Shown here piece after piece: positions 32,932 to 41,992 of a stretch of 64,000 nucleotides of DNA. Position 1 is the stretch's first letter. Each line of letters begins with the position of its first letter. The notes below the pieces were generated by a model. That model was not told the origin of the DNA and did not search any database. It saw only the letters and a program-made list of their open reading frames with translations. Made by a program: the position numbers and the translations under genes. Source of the DNA: Desulfosporosinus sp. FKB (GTDB lineage Bacteria > Bacillota > Desulfitobacteriia > Desulfitobacteriales > Desulfitobacteriaceae); contig NZ_NADJ01000039.1 of assembly GCF_002196705.1 (NCBI RefSeq), positions 431,631 to 495,630 on the forward strand, given 5' to 3'.

Positions 32932-33244
32932 AGAATCGGCTCCTCTTATATTAAATTTATATAATGATTGATTATCCTTTGTACTCGTTTATAAAATGCC
33001 TAGTCGCTCGGCAGACGATTCAGTAAGAGTTCGAGGTCCATGATGTTTAGCTTTCTGCACTAAATTATTGCATTCCTTCAAGTTCTTGCCTCTATGTTAA
33101 TAGCTTTTCGTTATCTTATTATCCGAAAATTATAATGATTAATATTTATCCATTTTTATTACCAGTCACCTTAAAATTAATAATTTGCTAGACATTCTAG
33201 ACATTATCAACACCGATACATGAAAACTCCAATTTCACCGAAAT

Positions 33245-33450
33245 CAAGATTTATCGCCTAATTGTGAACCTCTCCTACCTACACTTCACTGAGAGATAGG
33301 AGCTTTCAGCAAGCCCAAAATGCATATCTCAAGGGTATCTCGTTAGAGATGCCTCACCCAATAGGCGTGAGTCCATCATTTCGGTAAGGCCGGCAACTCT
33401 ATGCAATTTCTGCATACAGGCCAGGTTTATAGTATCTACTACTTCTTACC
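33245..33450 (-). ncRNA. Right end / guide-RNA-like scaffold of TnpB relic
   Basis: Immediately 3' of the TnpB remnant the minus strand has several local hairpins, including GCCTATTGGGTGAGGC, ATCTCTAACGAGAT and the terminal CTCCTATCTCTCAGTG...GGTAGGAGAGG, preceded by GATGGACTC. The position and fold suggest the omega-RNA scaffold and transposon end that TnpB loci encode. The dispersed repeats also contain GATGGACTC. This is inference from layout. Confidence 0.4.
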
Positions 33451-33800
33451 TTAGGCAATCCGTAGATACTTTGACTCTTCTACATATGATTCTCGAAACA
33501 CCCCATATTTGTGATTGCCCAAGATATTCTTGGCTCCGTATATCCCGGTGTTCTCGAAATCCACAAGTACACCTGTAATTTCTAGAGGTGGTTTTCTTTC
33601 TTCTCCCACAAACAGGACATATTTGTGGAGTATAGGATTCATCGACCATTTGGGGGACTAATCCCTTCAACGCCAATTTATAGTGTAGGTAGTGGTTCGC
33701 CCAAAATGCCACTGAAACATTTTTTGATTATGCTTAATATCCCCGCGATAACTGCCACTGAGGCGTTCAAACTGATGATTAGAAAAACAATGCCAGCCGG
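33451..33800 (-). pseudogene. TnpB (IS200/IS605-type OrfB) C-terminal remnant
   Basis: At least two frameshifts separate pieces that join into the TnpB C-terminus: KHNQKMFQWHFG, then HYKLALKGLVPQMVDESYTP, the zinc ribbon CPVCGRRKKTTSRNYRCTCG, REHRDI, and finally GAKNILGNHKYGVFRE...KYLRIA. The N-terminal RuvC part is missing. No TnpA was seen. Confidence 0.8.
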
Positions 33801-33990
33801 TCCTGTTCTTATCGAACATTGAGATGAGGGTGTTCAGAAAGTCGATTTTTTGAAGTGAGTTTTTATTACCCCTTCATCCAAAGTCGAAAAGGATGACGGA
33901 CTTCTTCAAAGATTATCCACGGCTTTTTCCTCTATACTATTGTAATTGTCCTTCTTATTCGTCACGCAACTGTTGTTTGTTGTCTGCATC

Positions 33991-35127
33991 CTATTCTTTC
34001 AAAATCACGAATAACCCGACAGCTGCCAACAGGCCCATGCTTGCTCCAAAATAGAAAGGTGCTGAAGCGCCCAGAATATCCCATAAGAGTCCAGCGAATA
34101 AGGAAGCAGGTAACAATGCCAAGCCAACCAAAGTTGCATGCAAACCAATGACAGTACCTCGTAAGTGGCTAGGTGCTATATCCGTCAATAAAGCCTTTTC
34201 CACTCCTTCAGTAAAGGCAATATAAAATCCATAAACAACAAACAGTGGCCAAAGAGCAGTAATATGAGTTACTAAGGCAAACCCAAGGTATACAAAAGCG
34301 TAGATGAAGTAACCACCAACAAGAATACGCCTGCGGCCTATGAAATCAGACAATCTGGCCATAGGATAAGATAAAATGCCGTAACTTATGTTATAGGCCA
34401 AATATAGTAAGACAACTAACGGTGCAGAAGCACCCAGCTTACTGGCTCTAAGTAAAAGAAATTGATTGGATGAATTACCCAGATTAAATATAAAAGCTAA
34501 TATTAAAAAGGCTTTAAGTTTAGCATCTAAAGATGACCATGCAAAAGATAATTTCTTCTTATCAGTACTTATTTCATGAGGTTGCCGGACAATAAATAGT
34601 GTAACTACTCCCAGAAAAGCCGGTATCATTGAGAATAAGAAAATTCGTTTGTAGTTGCTTATATTTCCGATTAAAAGAAAATAGGCAATCGTGACTCCTA
34701 GTGCCGCTCCAAAGGTATCCATCGCTCTGTGTAAGCCGAAGGCATGGCCACGGGCTTCGGCTTTAGCGGATTCAGCAATGAGGGCATCGCGGGGAGCAGT
34801 CCTTATCCCTTTACCCAAGCGATCAATCACTCGTGAAATTAATACCCCACCCCAGGAACCAGCAAAGACAAGTACAACTTTCCCCAGGAGTGAACTCCCA
34901 TAGCCGACAATTGCCAATTCCTTTTTCTTCTTAGTCTTATCTCCCCAATAACCTGAAAATACCTTTAACAGGCTGGCGATGCTCTCAGCGATTCCTTCAA
35001 TTACACCAACAATTGCCGGACTAGCTCCAAGCGTAGCAGTCAAAAAGATCGGTATGAGTGGATATACCATTTCCGAACTTATGTCCGTCAATAAGCTAAC
35101 GATTCCTAAAACTACTATGTTAAACAG
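33991..35127 (-). CDS. MFS transporter (fluoride-riboswitch operon)
   Basis: About 378 residues and twelve membrane helices, with the MFS loop SRVIDRLGKGIRTAPRDALIAES between helices 2-4 and a second-half repeat (SDFIGRRRILVGGYFIYAF). The annotated-style TTG start at 35091 would remove half of helix 1; the frame stays open upstream to a CTG at 35127 that has AGGGGGG 6 bases before it, giving LFNIVVLGIVSLLTDISSEM. I therefore prefer 35127. It is the last gene of the crcB, DUF190, MFS run. Confidence 0.78.
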   Translation of the reverse strand: MFNIVVLGIVSLLTDISSEMVYPLIPIFLTATLGASPAIVGVIEGIAESIASLLKVFSGYWGDKTKKKKELAIVGYGSSLLGKVVLVFAGSWGGVLISRVIDRLGKGIRTAPRDALIAESAKAEARGHAFGLHRAMDTFGAALGVTIAYFLLIGNISNYKRIFLFSMIPAFLGVVTLFIVRQPHEISTDKKKLSFAWSSLDAKLKAFLILAFIFNLGNSSNQFLLLRASKLGASAPLVVLLYLAYNISYGILSYPMARLSDFIGRRRILVGGYFIYAFVYLGFALVTHITALWPLFVVYGFYIAFTEGVEKALLTDIAPSHLRGTVIGLHATLVGLALLPASLFAGLLWDILGASAPFYFGASMGLLAAVGLFVILKE

Positions 35128-35279
35128 ACGTTATCCCCCCTTATTTCGAGCGATTAACTCATGAATTTAATGAGTTTTCCCCCGGCCAAGGCAAATAAAT
35201 GTCCACCAAGTTTATGACTATCTGAATGAACTACATGCAACGAGAAGTTGAATTTGGAAACCAGGGCTGACCTTCTTGG

Positions 35280-35609
35280 CTACTGTTCTTTTCCATGTTT
35301 GTAAACCTGTATATCTGTAGAAAAAACTAAACCTTTTGGGACCATTGAACAAATTTCAGGAATTAGAGGATCAATTTTTTCAGCGACATCTACAATTTCT
35401 AATATCATTGGTAAATCGGAGGATAACTCTAATAAACGTGCAGTTCGAAGTACTTTATCCTGTCCATAACCTTCGATACCTCGACTGACCGTAACCCCTC
35501 CTATTCCTTTTTCTTTGAGCCAGTAAACTAAATACTGATAAAGAGGTTTATGTTTATACCGTTCACTTTCTCCCAGATAAACTTTTAATAATTTGGCTTT
35601 CCCTAGCAT
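35280..35609 (-). CDS. DUF190 protein (PII-like, CrcB-associated)
   Basis: The 109-residue protein shows AKLLKVYLGESERYKHKPLYQYLVYWLKEKGIGGVTVSRGIEGYG and DLPMILEIVDVAEKID, the DUF190 pattern. The fold is related to PII signalling proteins. DUF190 is repeatedly found next to crcB and is thought to regulate or support fluoride export (family knowledge). It sits 68 bases downstream of crcB with AGGAGG-like spacing and is under the same riboswitch. Confidence 0.88.
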   Translation of the reverse strand: MLGKAKLLKVYLGESERYKHKPLYQYLVYWLKEKGIGGVTVSRGIEGYGQDKVLRTARLLELSSDLPMILEIVDVAEKIDPLIPEICSMVPKGLVFSTDIQVYKHGKEQ

Positions 35610-35677
35610 ATTTAAACAAGCCTCCTTTTTTAATTAAGTTATTTACAATTGTGAACATCAAACTGCAAAAATAAGAA

Positions 35678-36049
35678 TTAAACTAAACGGGCAAGTCCCA
35701 CTCCTAATGCAGCTCCAGCAAATCCAATGATTACAGTTGAAACTGTATATAGGCCTGCTGTAAGTAAACTGCCACCTTCAAGTAACATAATAGTTTCATA
35801 ACTAAATGTAGAAAAGGTTGTGTAAGCTCCCAGGAACCCTATGCCTATGCCAAGACGCCATAATGGACTTATTGATAATTTTTCTATAAATAATATGTTC
35901 AGAAATCCTAATAAGAAAGCCCCGGTAATATTAATTATAAAAGTGCCTAATGGAAAACCCTGGCTCCATTTACCAGATACCCATAATCCGAGACCATAGC
36001 GGGACAATGCCCCTAAAGCGCCCCCTAATGCAATGACTAAAATATTCAA
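35678..36049 (-). CDS. crcB: Fluoride channel CrcB/Fluc
   Basis: The 123-residue protein with four membrane helices carries the Fluc signature: GGALGALSRYGLG, FPLGTFIINITGAFLLGFL (with the Asn of the pore) and GFLGAYTTFSTFSYET (the Phe-box and Thr/Ser track). It works as a dual-topology dimer exporting F-. A start ATG/TTG region near 36049 follows AGGAAGGAG. A fluoride riboswitch with terminator lies directly upstream. Confidence 0.95.
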   Translation of the reverse strand: MNILVIALGGALGALSRYGLGLWVSGKWSQGFPLGTFIINITGAFLLGFLNILFIEKLSISPLWRLGIGIGFLGAYTTFSTFSYETIMLLEGGSLLTAGLYTVSTVIIGFAGAALGVGLARLV

Positions 36050-36071
36050 CGTCTTTACTCCTTCCTAAAAA

Positions 36072-36152
36072 AATAAAATGGCTCCTACTGAAATAGTTTC
36101 AGTAGGAGCCATCAGCATTATGCAATGCAATAGCGAGCTCCATCGCAAGTAA
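36072..36152 (-). promoter_or_regulatory. Fluoride riboswitch with overlapping terminator
   Basis: On the minus strand, GCGATGGAGCTCGC is followed by TGCATAATGCTGATGGCTCCTAC, matching the fluoride (crcB motif) aptamer consensus with its pseudoknot elements. The 3' part GGCTCCTACTGAAA (36080-36110 region) forms a 14-bp terminator hairpin followed by a T-rich tail. Fluoride binding should prevent termination and switch on crcB. Confidence 0.88.
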
Positions 36153-36230
36153 GGTTATCACATGTACCTAACTCATTAATATCATAACTGAAATTATTCA
36201 TTAAAGCAAATCATATTTTAGAGCTAAACC

Positions 36231-36385
36231 AGTGAACTCGTTCAACTAAAGTTGAACATCGGGGCTTCGGTGACGAAAGCGCCTAGCCCATAACAAATGC
36301 TATCGCGTTGGAAGGATGGACTCTACCCCACCGAAGCAGGTATGGGAACCACTCACACTTGTAGAAGTGGAAGTCTTACGATTGG
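36231..36385 (+). repeat. Dispersed palindromic repeat, copy B
   Basis: Full-length form: AGTGAACTCGTTCAAC with its palindrome, the ATCGGGGCTTCGG segment, GAAGGATGGACTC, and the terminal hairpin and TCTTACGATTGG. It is nearly identical to copies at 46593 (minus strand) and 63798. Confidence 0.75.
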
Positions 36386-36493
36386 TTAAACGTAAAATTT
36401 ACGAAAAAGATAGGGAATCTCTCGGATGATCTATTTCCAATCTTTTATCTGAGGGACATCTTACGGCTAGCATTAAGGACTTAAAGATAAAGA

Positions 36494-36527
36494 AAGGCAG
36501 GCAAAAAAATACTGCCTGCACCTTTTT
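36494..36527 (+). terminator. Hairpin GCAGGCA / TGCCTGC with T-run
   Basis: A 7-bp stem flanked by AAAG and CTTTTT. It may terminate transcription entering from the repeat at 36231-36385 before the attenuator promoter. Confidence 0.5.
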
Positions 36528-36545
36528 ATTAGTCTAAGAATCTGG

Positions 36546-36575
36546 TTGATTCTTCCACAAGGATTATGTTACTAT
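36546..36575 (+). promoter_or_regulatory. Promoter of the ABC-F leader
   Basis: TTGATT (36546-36551) and TACTAT (36570-36575) are separated by 18 bases, 35 bases upstream of the leader-peptide start. Confidence 0.45.
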
Positions 36576-36609
36576 ATTCATAGTAATTCAGTGAAGGAGG
36601 TGTGGTAGG

Positions 36610-36762
36610 ATGAATCGCGATTTTGCAATGCTCCGTCTTGAACAGTTGCCAATAGCAATCTTTGGAATCATGCATGCAGTTTCATTTAACGGGATAGCTA
36701 TGCCCATTTTTAGGCAACTGAGTATGGATCAACAAAATTGCGAAATGACACACCTACCATAA
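36610..36762 (+). CDS. 50-aa leader peptide of the ABC-F gene
   Basis: ATG 36610 follows AAGGAGG with a 9-base gap and opens MNRDFAMLRLEQLPIAIFGI and 30 more codons, ending THLP at TAA 36760. It precedes an attenuator and an antibiotic-type ABC-F gene, the arrangement used when drug-stalled ribosomes on a leader allow readthrough. The stop codon overlaps an AACCGCA stretch that can pair with the 3' arm of the terminator. Confidence 0.65.
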   Translation: MNRDFAMLRLEQLPIAIFGIMHAVSFNGIAMPIFRQLSMDQQNCEMTHLP

Positions 36763-36817
36763 CCGCAACAAAAATTTGAAGCTGCGACCGTAGGGACATT
36801 TCCCTGCGGTTTTTTTA
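36761..36817 (+). promoter_or_regulatory. Transcription attenuator (terminator/antiterminator)
   Basis: Terminator: ACCGTAGGG (36787-36795) pairs with CCCTGCGGT (36802-36810), then TTTTTTT. Alternative: AACCGCA (36761-36767) pairs exactly with TGCGGTT (36805-36811), which would break the terminator. A ribosome finishing the leader covers AACCGCA and favours termination; one stalled earlier leaves it free. Confidence 0.7.
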
Positions 36818-36861
36818 TGCTTAAATCGGTATAAGTGTCGTTTCCCCGGAGGAGAATGAAC

Positions 36862-38787
36862 ATGATTATTGATTTTCAACACACTAAACTATCTTTTGGC
36901 TCCAATGAAGTGCTTACTGACGTCTCCTTTGAAATCAAGCAAGGAGAACGAGTAGGTCTAATAGGCCGTAATGGAACAGGAAAGTCTACAATTTTAAAAT
37001 TAATCATAGGATCCCTTCAACCTGAACAAGGGCTAATCGCCATACGCAAAAATACCAAGATTGGGTTCTTAGCACAGGTCCCTGAATATGACGCCAAAAT
37101 GAGCGTCTATGACGTATTGGAACAGTGCTTTCAAGAAGTAAAGAAGTGGCAGCAGCAGCTAGAACGATTAGAACAAAAAATGTCCGACCCCATCAACGCA
37201 GAGAATAATAACCTTAGTCAGCTTATACTGGAATATGGCAAACTTCAGGAGAAGTTCGAAGAGGCTGGTGGTTACCAAATCTCTTCCCGCATCGACGGGA
37301 TTGCCAACGGACTCGGTATCACGGCGGATTACTATCCACGGCCATTTCCTTCTTTATCCGGCGGAGAAAAAACGAAGGTAGGTTTAACAGCCTTACTATT
37401 GACGCAGCCTGATGTTTTATTGCTGGACGAACCAACCAATCACCTGGATATGTCCTCCATTGAATGGCTTGAGATTTTTTTAAATAACTATAGGGGCACT
37501 GTCATCGTTGTTTCTCATGACCGTTACTTTTTAGATAAAGTGATAACTAAAACTATCGAGCTGGAAGACGGAGAAGCTGTAACTTATCAAACGAACTATA
37601 CCGCCTATCAGAAAGAAAAAGAGAGCCGCCTGCTCTCAGAGTTTGCAAATTATCAAGAACAACAGAAAAAGATCAAAAAGATGCAGGAATCCATCAAACA
37701 ATTAATTGAGTGGGGCAACCGCTCCAATCCACCGAATCCCGGTTTTCACCGCCGCGCCGCATCTATGCAAAAGGCCTTAGATCGCATGATTAAATTAAAG
37801 AGACCGATCTTAGAACGCAAAAAAATCGACCTGAATCTTGAACAAAGTGACCGTTCCGGGAAACAAGTGATTTCGCTGGAGGGAATCAGCAAATCCTATG
37901 CTAACCGCTTGCTTTTCAGTCAAGTCAGTGCCCAACTATTTTACGGCGAACGGATCATCCTCATCGGCAAAAACGGCTGCGGTAAAAGTACTCTTCTGAA
38001 ATTGATCTTAGATCAGGGAAACCCAGATCACGGTGAAATACGCCTTGGCTCACGAGTTGACATCGGATACCTCTCCCAAGACAGTGCACCGCTCAAATCC
38101 GACCAAACCGTCCTTCAGTATTTCCGTGCAGAACTGGAAATGGATGAAGGTGAGGCGAGAAAACAGTTAGCGAAATTTCTCTTCTACGGTTCCGATGTTT
38201 TTAAGAAGATTAACAGTTTGTCCGGCGGAGAATGGAGCCGGTTGCAGCTGGCATTACTCATGTATCAAAAGCCAAACCTGTTATTGCTCGATGAGCCAAC
38301 TAATCACCTGGATATTGATTCGCGTGAAGCGCTGGAAGAAGCATTGGCCGAATTTCCCGGCACACTGCTGGCAGTCTCTCACGACCGGTATTTTATCAAT
38401 CGTTTGGCTCATAAGGTCTGGGTGCTTGACCAAGGTGAGGTTACTGCCCACTTGGGCAATTATAATGACTATCTGGAAAGAAAGGCGAAACAAATTATTA
38501 AAATCGCAAGTAAAACAGACAGTCCGGCAAACCTTGCTAGTGAACGGGGGCAGCAAGTTAAAGCATCTGTTGCAAAGGAAACCCATCTGTGTAAATCAGC
38601 CGCTCAACTAGAAAAGGAAATAGCCGCACTGGAACAACAACTTCTTGATATTGAGGCTCAAATGTCTGCCCCTGTAATTTCTTCCGACTCATCAGAACTT
38701 GCCTCGTTCCAGCATGAACGGGAGGCTATTGAAGACCGGCTTAATTTATTGTATGACAAGTGGGTCATCATATCTGACAAGTCCTAG
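36862..38787 (+). CDS. ABC-F family ATPase, likely ribosomal-protection type
   Basis: 641 residues, two ABC domains and no membrane part. Walker A motifs: GRNGTGKST and GKNGCGKST; signatures: LSGGEKTKVGL and LSGGEWSRLQL; Walker B: LLLDEPTNHLDM and LLLDEPTNHLDI. A charged linker of about 100 residues (YQEQQKKIKKMQESIKQL) separates them, as in VmlR/Lsa/Vga-like proteins that displace drugs from the ribosome. The C-terminal coiled-coil extends beyond the second domain. GGAGGAG precedes ATG 36862. The attenuated leader strongly suggests antibiotic induction; the drug class is unknown. Confidence 0.88.
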   Translation: MIIDFQHTKLSFGSNEVLTDVSFEIKQGERVGLIGRNGTGKSTILKLIIGSLQPEQGLIAIRKNTKIGFLAQVPEYDAKMSVYDVLEQCFQEVKKWQQQLERLEQKMSDPINAENNNLSQLILEYGKLQEKFEEAGGYQISSRIDGIANGLGITADYYPRPFPSLSGGEKTKVGLTALLLTQPDVLLLDEPTNHLDMSSIEWLEIFLNNYRGTVIVVSHDRYFLDKVITKTIELEDGEAVTYQTNYTAYQKEKESRLLSEFANYQEQQKKIKKMQESIKQLIEWGNRSNPPNPGFHRRAASMQKALDRMIKLKRPILERKKIDLNLEQSDRSGKQVISLEGISKSYANRLLFSQVSAQLFYGERIILIGKNGCGKSTLLKLILDQGNPDHGEIRLGSRVDIGYLSQDSAPLKSDQTVLQYFRAELEMDEGEARKQLAKFLFYGSDVFKKINSLSGGEWSRLQLALLMYQKPNLLLLDEPTNHLDIDSREALEEALAEFPGTLLAVSHDRYFINRLAHKVWVLDQGEVTAHLGNYNDYLERKAKQIIKIASKTDSPANLASERGQQVKASVAKETHLCKSAAQLEKEIAALEQQLLDIEAQMSAPVISSDSSELASFQHEREAIEDRLNLLYDKWVIISDKS

Positions 38788-38794
38788 AAAATAA

Positions 38795-38830
38795 GGTTCC
38801 CTGATTAAAGAAAGCTTTTATCAGGGAACC
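38795..38830 (+). terminator. Terminator of the ABC-F gene
   Basis: GGTTCCCTGAT is exactly complementary to ATCAGGGAACC around a 14-base loop, 8 bases after the stop. Confidence 0.7.
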
Positions 38831-38933
38831 GGAAACTAATCTCTACGCATTCAACTATTCGTCAAAATATGAATACTTCCTTAAAGGATATACTCCCCAT
38901 TATTAACCTAACTAGCATATCGATAATGCGAAT

Positions 38934-39274
38934 CTATTTGTATACCATTTCAAATTCCTCGGTTACTTCATTAAATGATAATAAAGTCACTTTTGTTGTC
39001 TTTATAATGCACTGAGCCGAACCTTGCCAGTCTACAATAATACTAAGGTCTCCAACTTTAGGTAATGTTTCACCTGTTATTTCGTACGAATAATACAATC
39101 CCGTTGTTGCTCTTTTAATACCCTGTTTTACTAACTCTGCTAAAACATCAGCACTTTTCTCATTGTCACAAAATGCCAAGATGTATAATTTTTGTTTGTA
39201 CCCACAATTTCTTCGCCTATTGATATTAAATAATTCACCCACATTTCTTTTATTGATATATGTTCATCTGCCAT
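38934..39274 (-). pseudogene. Broken ASCH-domain gene
   Basis: From ATG 39274 (after AAGGAG) the frame reads MADEHISIKEMWVNYLISIG through NYTSWHF, then a one-base loss moves the rest (CDNEKSADVLAELVKQGIKR, LPKVGDLSIIVDWQGSAQC, TKVTLLSFNEVTEEF) to another frame. The C-terminal 40 or so residues of ASCH proteins are missing. Intact ASCH proteins bind RNA or act as amidohydrolases. Confidence 0.75.
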
Positions 39275-39449
39275 GTTCTTACTCCTTTAATTCACCTTCA
39301 ATAATTCACATTATGCTACTTTGCTCTCTTCAACCCCTGCCTTTTGGAAGCTTACCATTATTGGCCTAACCAATATATGAATAATGTGGAATACAATTAA
39401 AATATTCCAACAACCCATATGCTCATAATCTATGAAATCTATATCACAC

Positions 39450-39676
39450 TTATCTTATCTCCATCTTAATATCTTCGCGGCATTTTTCATGAAACACCAT
39501 GCGCCATTCCACATCATCCACCGTACGAAGCAATAGTGGATACCATCCACACCTGTCCAGCCGATCACTTTCGCACCCTTTGGCGTGCAGAAATAGTTGC
39601 TTTCGCTCTCGTTACGCTCCAAGCCAATGCGAGAGCTGTCAATATTTAGTTTCAGATATTTTTCGTAAGGCGACAT
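39450..39676 (-). pseudogene. Frameshifted hypothetical gene
   Basis: From ATG 39676 (after GAGGTT) the frame reads MSPYEKYLKLNIDSSRIGLE through GWTGVDGIHYCFVR, then a frame change gives TVDDVEWRMVFHEKCREDIK before a stop. The joined text looks like the N-terminal part of a longer cytoplasmic protein; I cannot name the family. Length and frame suggest decay. Confidence 0.55.
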
Positions 39677-39906
39677 TATAACCTCGCATTCTATGCATAT
39701 CACGAATTAATATTTTTCCTTAAAAATAGCACTTATAGGTATCGTGCCTCCTGATATGGATATAAATTAAGGAATGGTATCCATTTTTTATTCCCGTTAT
39801 CCAAAGTAAATCAGTTTTTTTATATCTATCGCCAGTCGACTTAAGGGATATGCTTCTAACTATCCCAATGGGTCACGAATAAGAAAAATGCAAAGAATAT
39901 TTTAGG

Positions 39907-40350
39907 TTATAAAGATTTTGCAAAATACACTCGTCTGTAACCGTCTTCTAATCGGCGTCCCACTTCGACAAACCCTAGCCCATGATAGTACCTAATATTT
40001 TCAGTCATTAACTCGTTAGTGTAAAGATTGACTTCTTGCAAACCCGCTTTTCTAGCAAAATTTAAAGCAAACTCAATTAATTTACGTCCAATTCCCCTTC
40101 CTTGGAAATCTGGGTGAACTGCCACATTTTCGATAAATAGGGAATTCCCTTTTGGGAAAAAGACAATAATGCCCATAAATTCTTCCGAATCTGTTGCTAT
40201 ATAAACAACATTCTCCTCAATAAGTTTAGAATAATCTGAAAGCATAGGAGCGGGCTTTTTACACATTCTTTCAATGTACACGCTATAAGACATATATACA
40301 CATTCAAAAATGGCCTGTTCATGTTTCTTTTCAGCAAGCCGAATATCCAT
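39907..40350 (-). CDS. GNAT-family N-acetyltransferase
   Basis: 147 residues with GNAT motif A LFIENVAVHPDFQGRGIGRKLIEFAL (acetyl-CoA pyrophosphate loop) and motif B NIRYYHGLGFVEVGRR. The substrate is unknown. It sits alone between decayed genes and LysE. Confidence 0.9.
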   Translation of the reverse strand: MDIRLAEKKHEQAIFECVYMSYSVYIERMCKKPAPMLSDYSKLIEENVVYIATDSEEFMGIIVFFPKGNSLFIENVAVHPDFQGRGIGRKLIEFALNFARKAGLQEVNLYTNELMTENIRYYHGLGFVEVGRRLEDGYRRVYFAKSL

Positions 40351-40563
40351 ACTTAATACGCACTCCTTAAATTATTAATAGGAAACAAACTGTGGCCTCT
40401 GAACTAAAGCCTTCTGATCGTGATGCCCACATGCTGAAGGGTTTAAGCATTATTGCTAGTTGTTCTCGTTCGTATGGTAAGTTTATAACTCTGCAATAAT
40501 GTACTATCTGCCTTTAATTTTAAAATGTATAATCATGAAAAAATTCCTGAAAGGGGTTTCTTC

Positions 40564-41163
40564 ATGAATATTACATCTTTTTTAATATACTGTGTTATTG
40601 TTACATTTACACCTGGGCCTACAAATATTGTTATATTGTCCATAGCACATAATTTGGGGACAAAAAAGGCAATGGAATATTCATGTGGTGCAACGATTGC
40701 TTTTGGTTTATTACTTAGTATCTCTACTGTGTTAAATACTGTACTTCTAGCAGTAATACCAATGATTTTGATTGTTATGCAGGTACTTGGAAGCTTTTAT
40801 ATGCTCTATCTTGCTTATAAAATATACAGAATGGATATATCAGAGTCGGCTAATGAGTTACAAACTGCTACTTTTATTTCGGGTTTTCTTATGCAGTTTA
40901 TAAATCCAAAAGTTGTACTATTTACAATGACAGTAATTCCAAGCTTTGTTATGCCATACTATACTGCTCCGCCTGCGCTTGCAGCATTTACTGCGTCTAT
41001 AACAATTATCGGCTTTTGCGCATTTGTTACATGGGTTTTCTTTGGGGTAGTGTTCAAGGAATTTTTGCAGAAATATCAAAAAACCGTTAATGTAATTATG
41101 GCATTATTTATAGTTTATTCCGCCATAATTGCATCTGGGATAGTTGAGCTAATTAAGAGGTGA
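40564..41163 (+). CDS. LysE/RhtB-family amino-acid exporter
   Basis: 199 residues and six membrane helices with the family opening ITSFLIYCVIVTFTPGPTNIVILSIAHNLG and the central INPKVVLF segment. The likely substrate is a cysteine- or threonine-like amino acid. ATG 40564 (after AAAGGGG) is chosen over an upstream in-frame ATG. It overlaps the AraC gene, which starts 4 bases before its stop, so the regulator is coupled. Confidence 0.9.
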   Translation: MNITSFLIYCVIVTFTPGPTNIVILSIAHNLGTKKAMEYSCGATIAFGLLLSISTVLNTVLLAVIPMILIVMQVLGSFYMLYLAYKIYRMDISESANELQTATFISGFLMQFINPKVVLFTMTVIPSFVMPYYTAPPALAAFTASITIIGFCAFVTWVFFGVVFKEFLQKYQKTVNVIMALFIVYSAIIASGIVELIKR

Positions 41164-41945
41164 TTCATACGGAAAGATTTATATATAAAAAATCAGCGGG
41201 CATTACTGCGTTGTCAGCAAGCTTTACTGATTTCAAATATAAAAAGCACTCCCATAAGGAGTATGCATTAGGTGTAACATTGCGGGGTATTCAGGAGTAT
41301 AAGTTGGATGGAAGTTTACAGTTGTCATATCAAAATGGCGTCATGCTTTTTAACCCGGAGCAACCCCATGACGGTATGGCACATGATAAGACAGGGCTTG
41401 ATTATGTTATGGTATATATTGAGCCAAAAATATTTTTAGAGATTCTTAAAAAAAAGGATATAGTTCGCTTCTCTTCTCCGATTGTATATAATTACAGGCT
41501 TCAACAAATAATCTTAAACCTTTCTTGTGCAATATTAAGCGGAAAAGATGAAGCATTATGCAGTGAATTGCTATTATCTCTTTCGGATAGCTTTACTCAA
41601 CCCAATCTGTATATAAGTTACAAGAAGGATAATCATTTAACCAGAAAAGCAAAGGATATGATTCATTGCAGTCTGGAAAATGTACTAAGACTTGATGACA
41701 TCTGTAAGGAACTTGATATTTCGAAATTTCAGTTCATCAGGATGTTTAAAGCGAATACTGGAATTTCGCCATATCAATATTTTCTAAACTGCAAGGTAGA
41801 ACGTGCAAAGCAATTAATAGAAAAAAACAAAGATGTCTATTTGGCAGTAGCAGAATGTGGTTTTGTTGATTTAACACACTTAAATAAGCATTTTAAATGC
41901 ATATATGGAATAACACCTTTTGAATATATGTCCTCCCTGAGTTAG
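41160..41945 (+). CDS. AraC-family transcriptional regulator
   Basis: 261 residues: an N-terminal cupin sensor (residues 10-110, HSHKEYALGVTLRG, FNPEQPHDGM) and a C-terminal double HTH (LRLDDICKELDISKFQFIRMFKANTGISPYQYFLNCKVERAKQLI, VAECGFVDLTHLNKHFKCIYGITPFEY). The start is GTG 41160, sharing GTGA with the LysE stop. It probably controls the exporter. Confidence 0.92.
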   Translation: MIHTERFIYKKSAGITALSASFTDFKYKKHSHKEYALGVTLRGIQEYKLDGSLQLSYQNGVMLFNPEQPHDGMAHDKTGLDYVMVYIEPKIFLEILKKKDIVRFSSPIVYNYRLQQIILNLSCAILSGKDEALCSELLLSLSDSFTQPNLYISYKKDNHLTRKAKDMIHCSLENVLRLDDICKELDISKFQFIRMFKANTGISPYQYFLNCKVERAKQLIEKNKDVYLAVAECGFVDLTHLNKHFKCIYGITPFEYMSSLS

Positions 41946-41992
41946 AGAACGTGCCCCTTATAATCTTATCCAACAACATGGTTTCCTGCCAA

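Noticed and set aside
38195-38611. 138-codon frame inside the ABC-F gene
   Set aside because: Out of frame with conserved ABC motifs and without a ribosome site.
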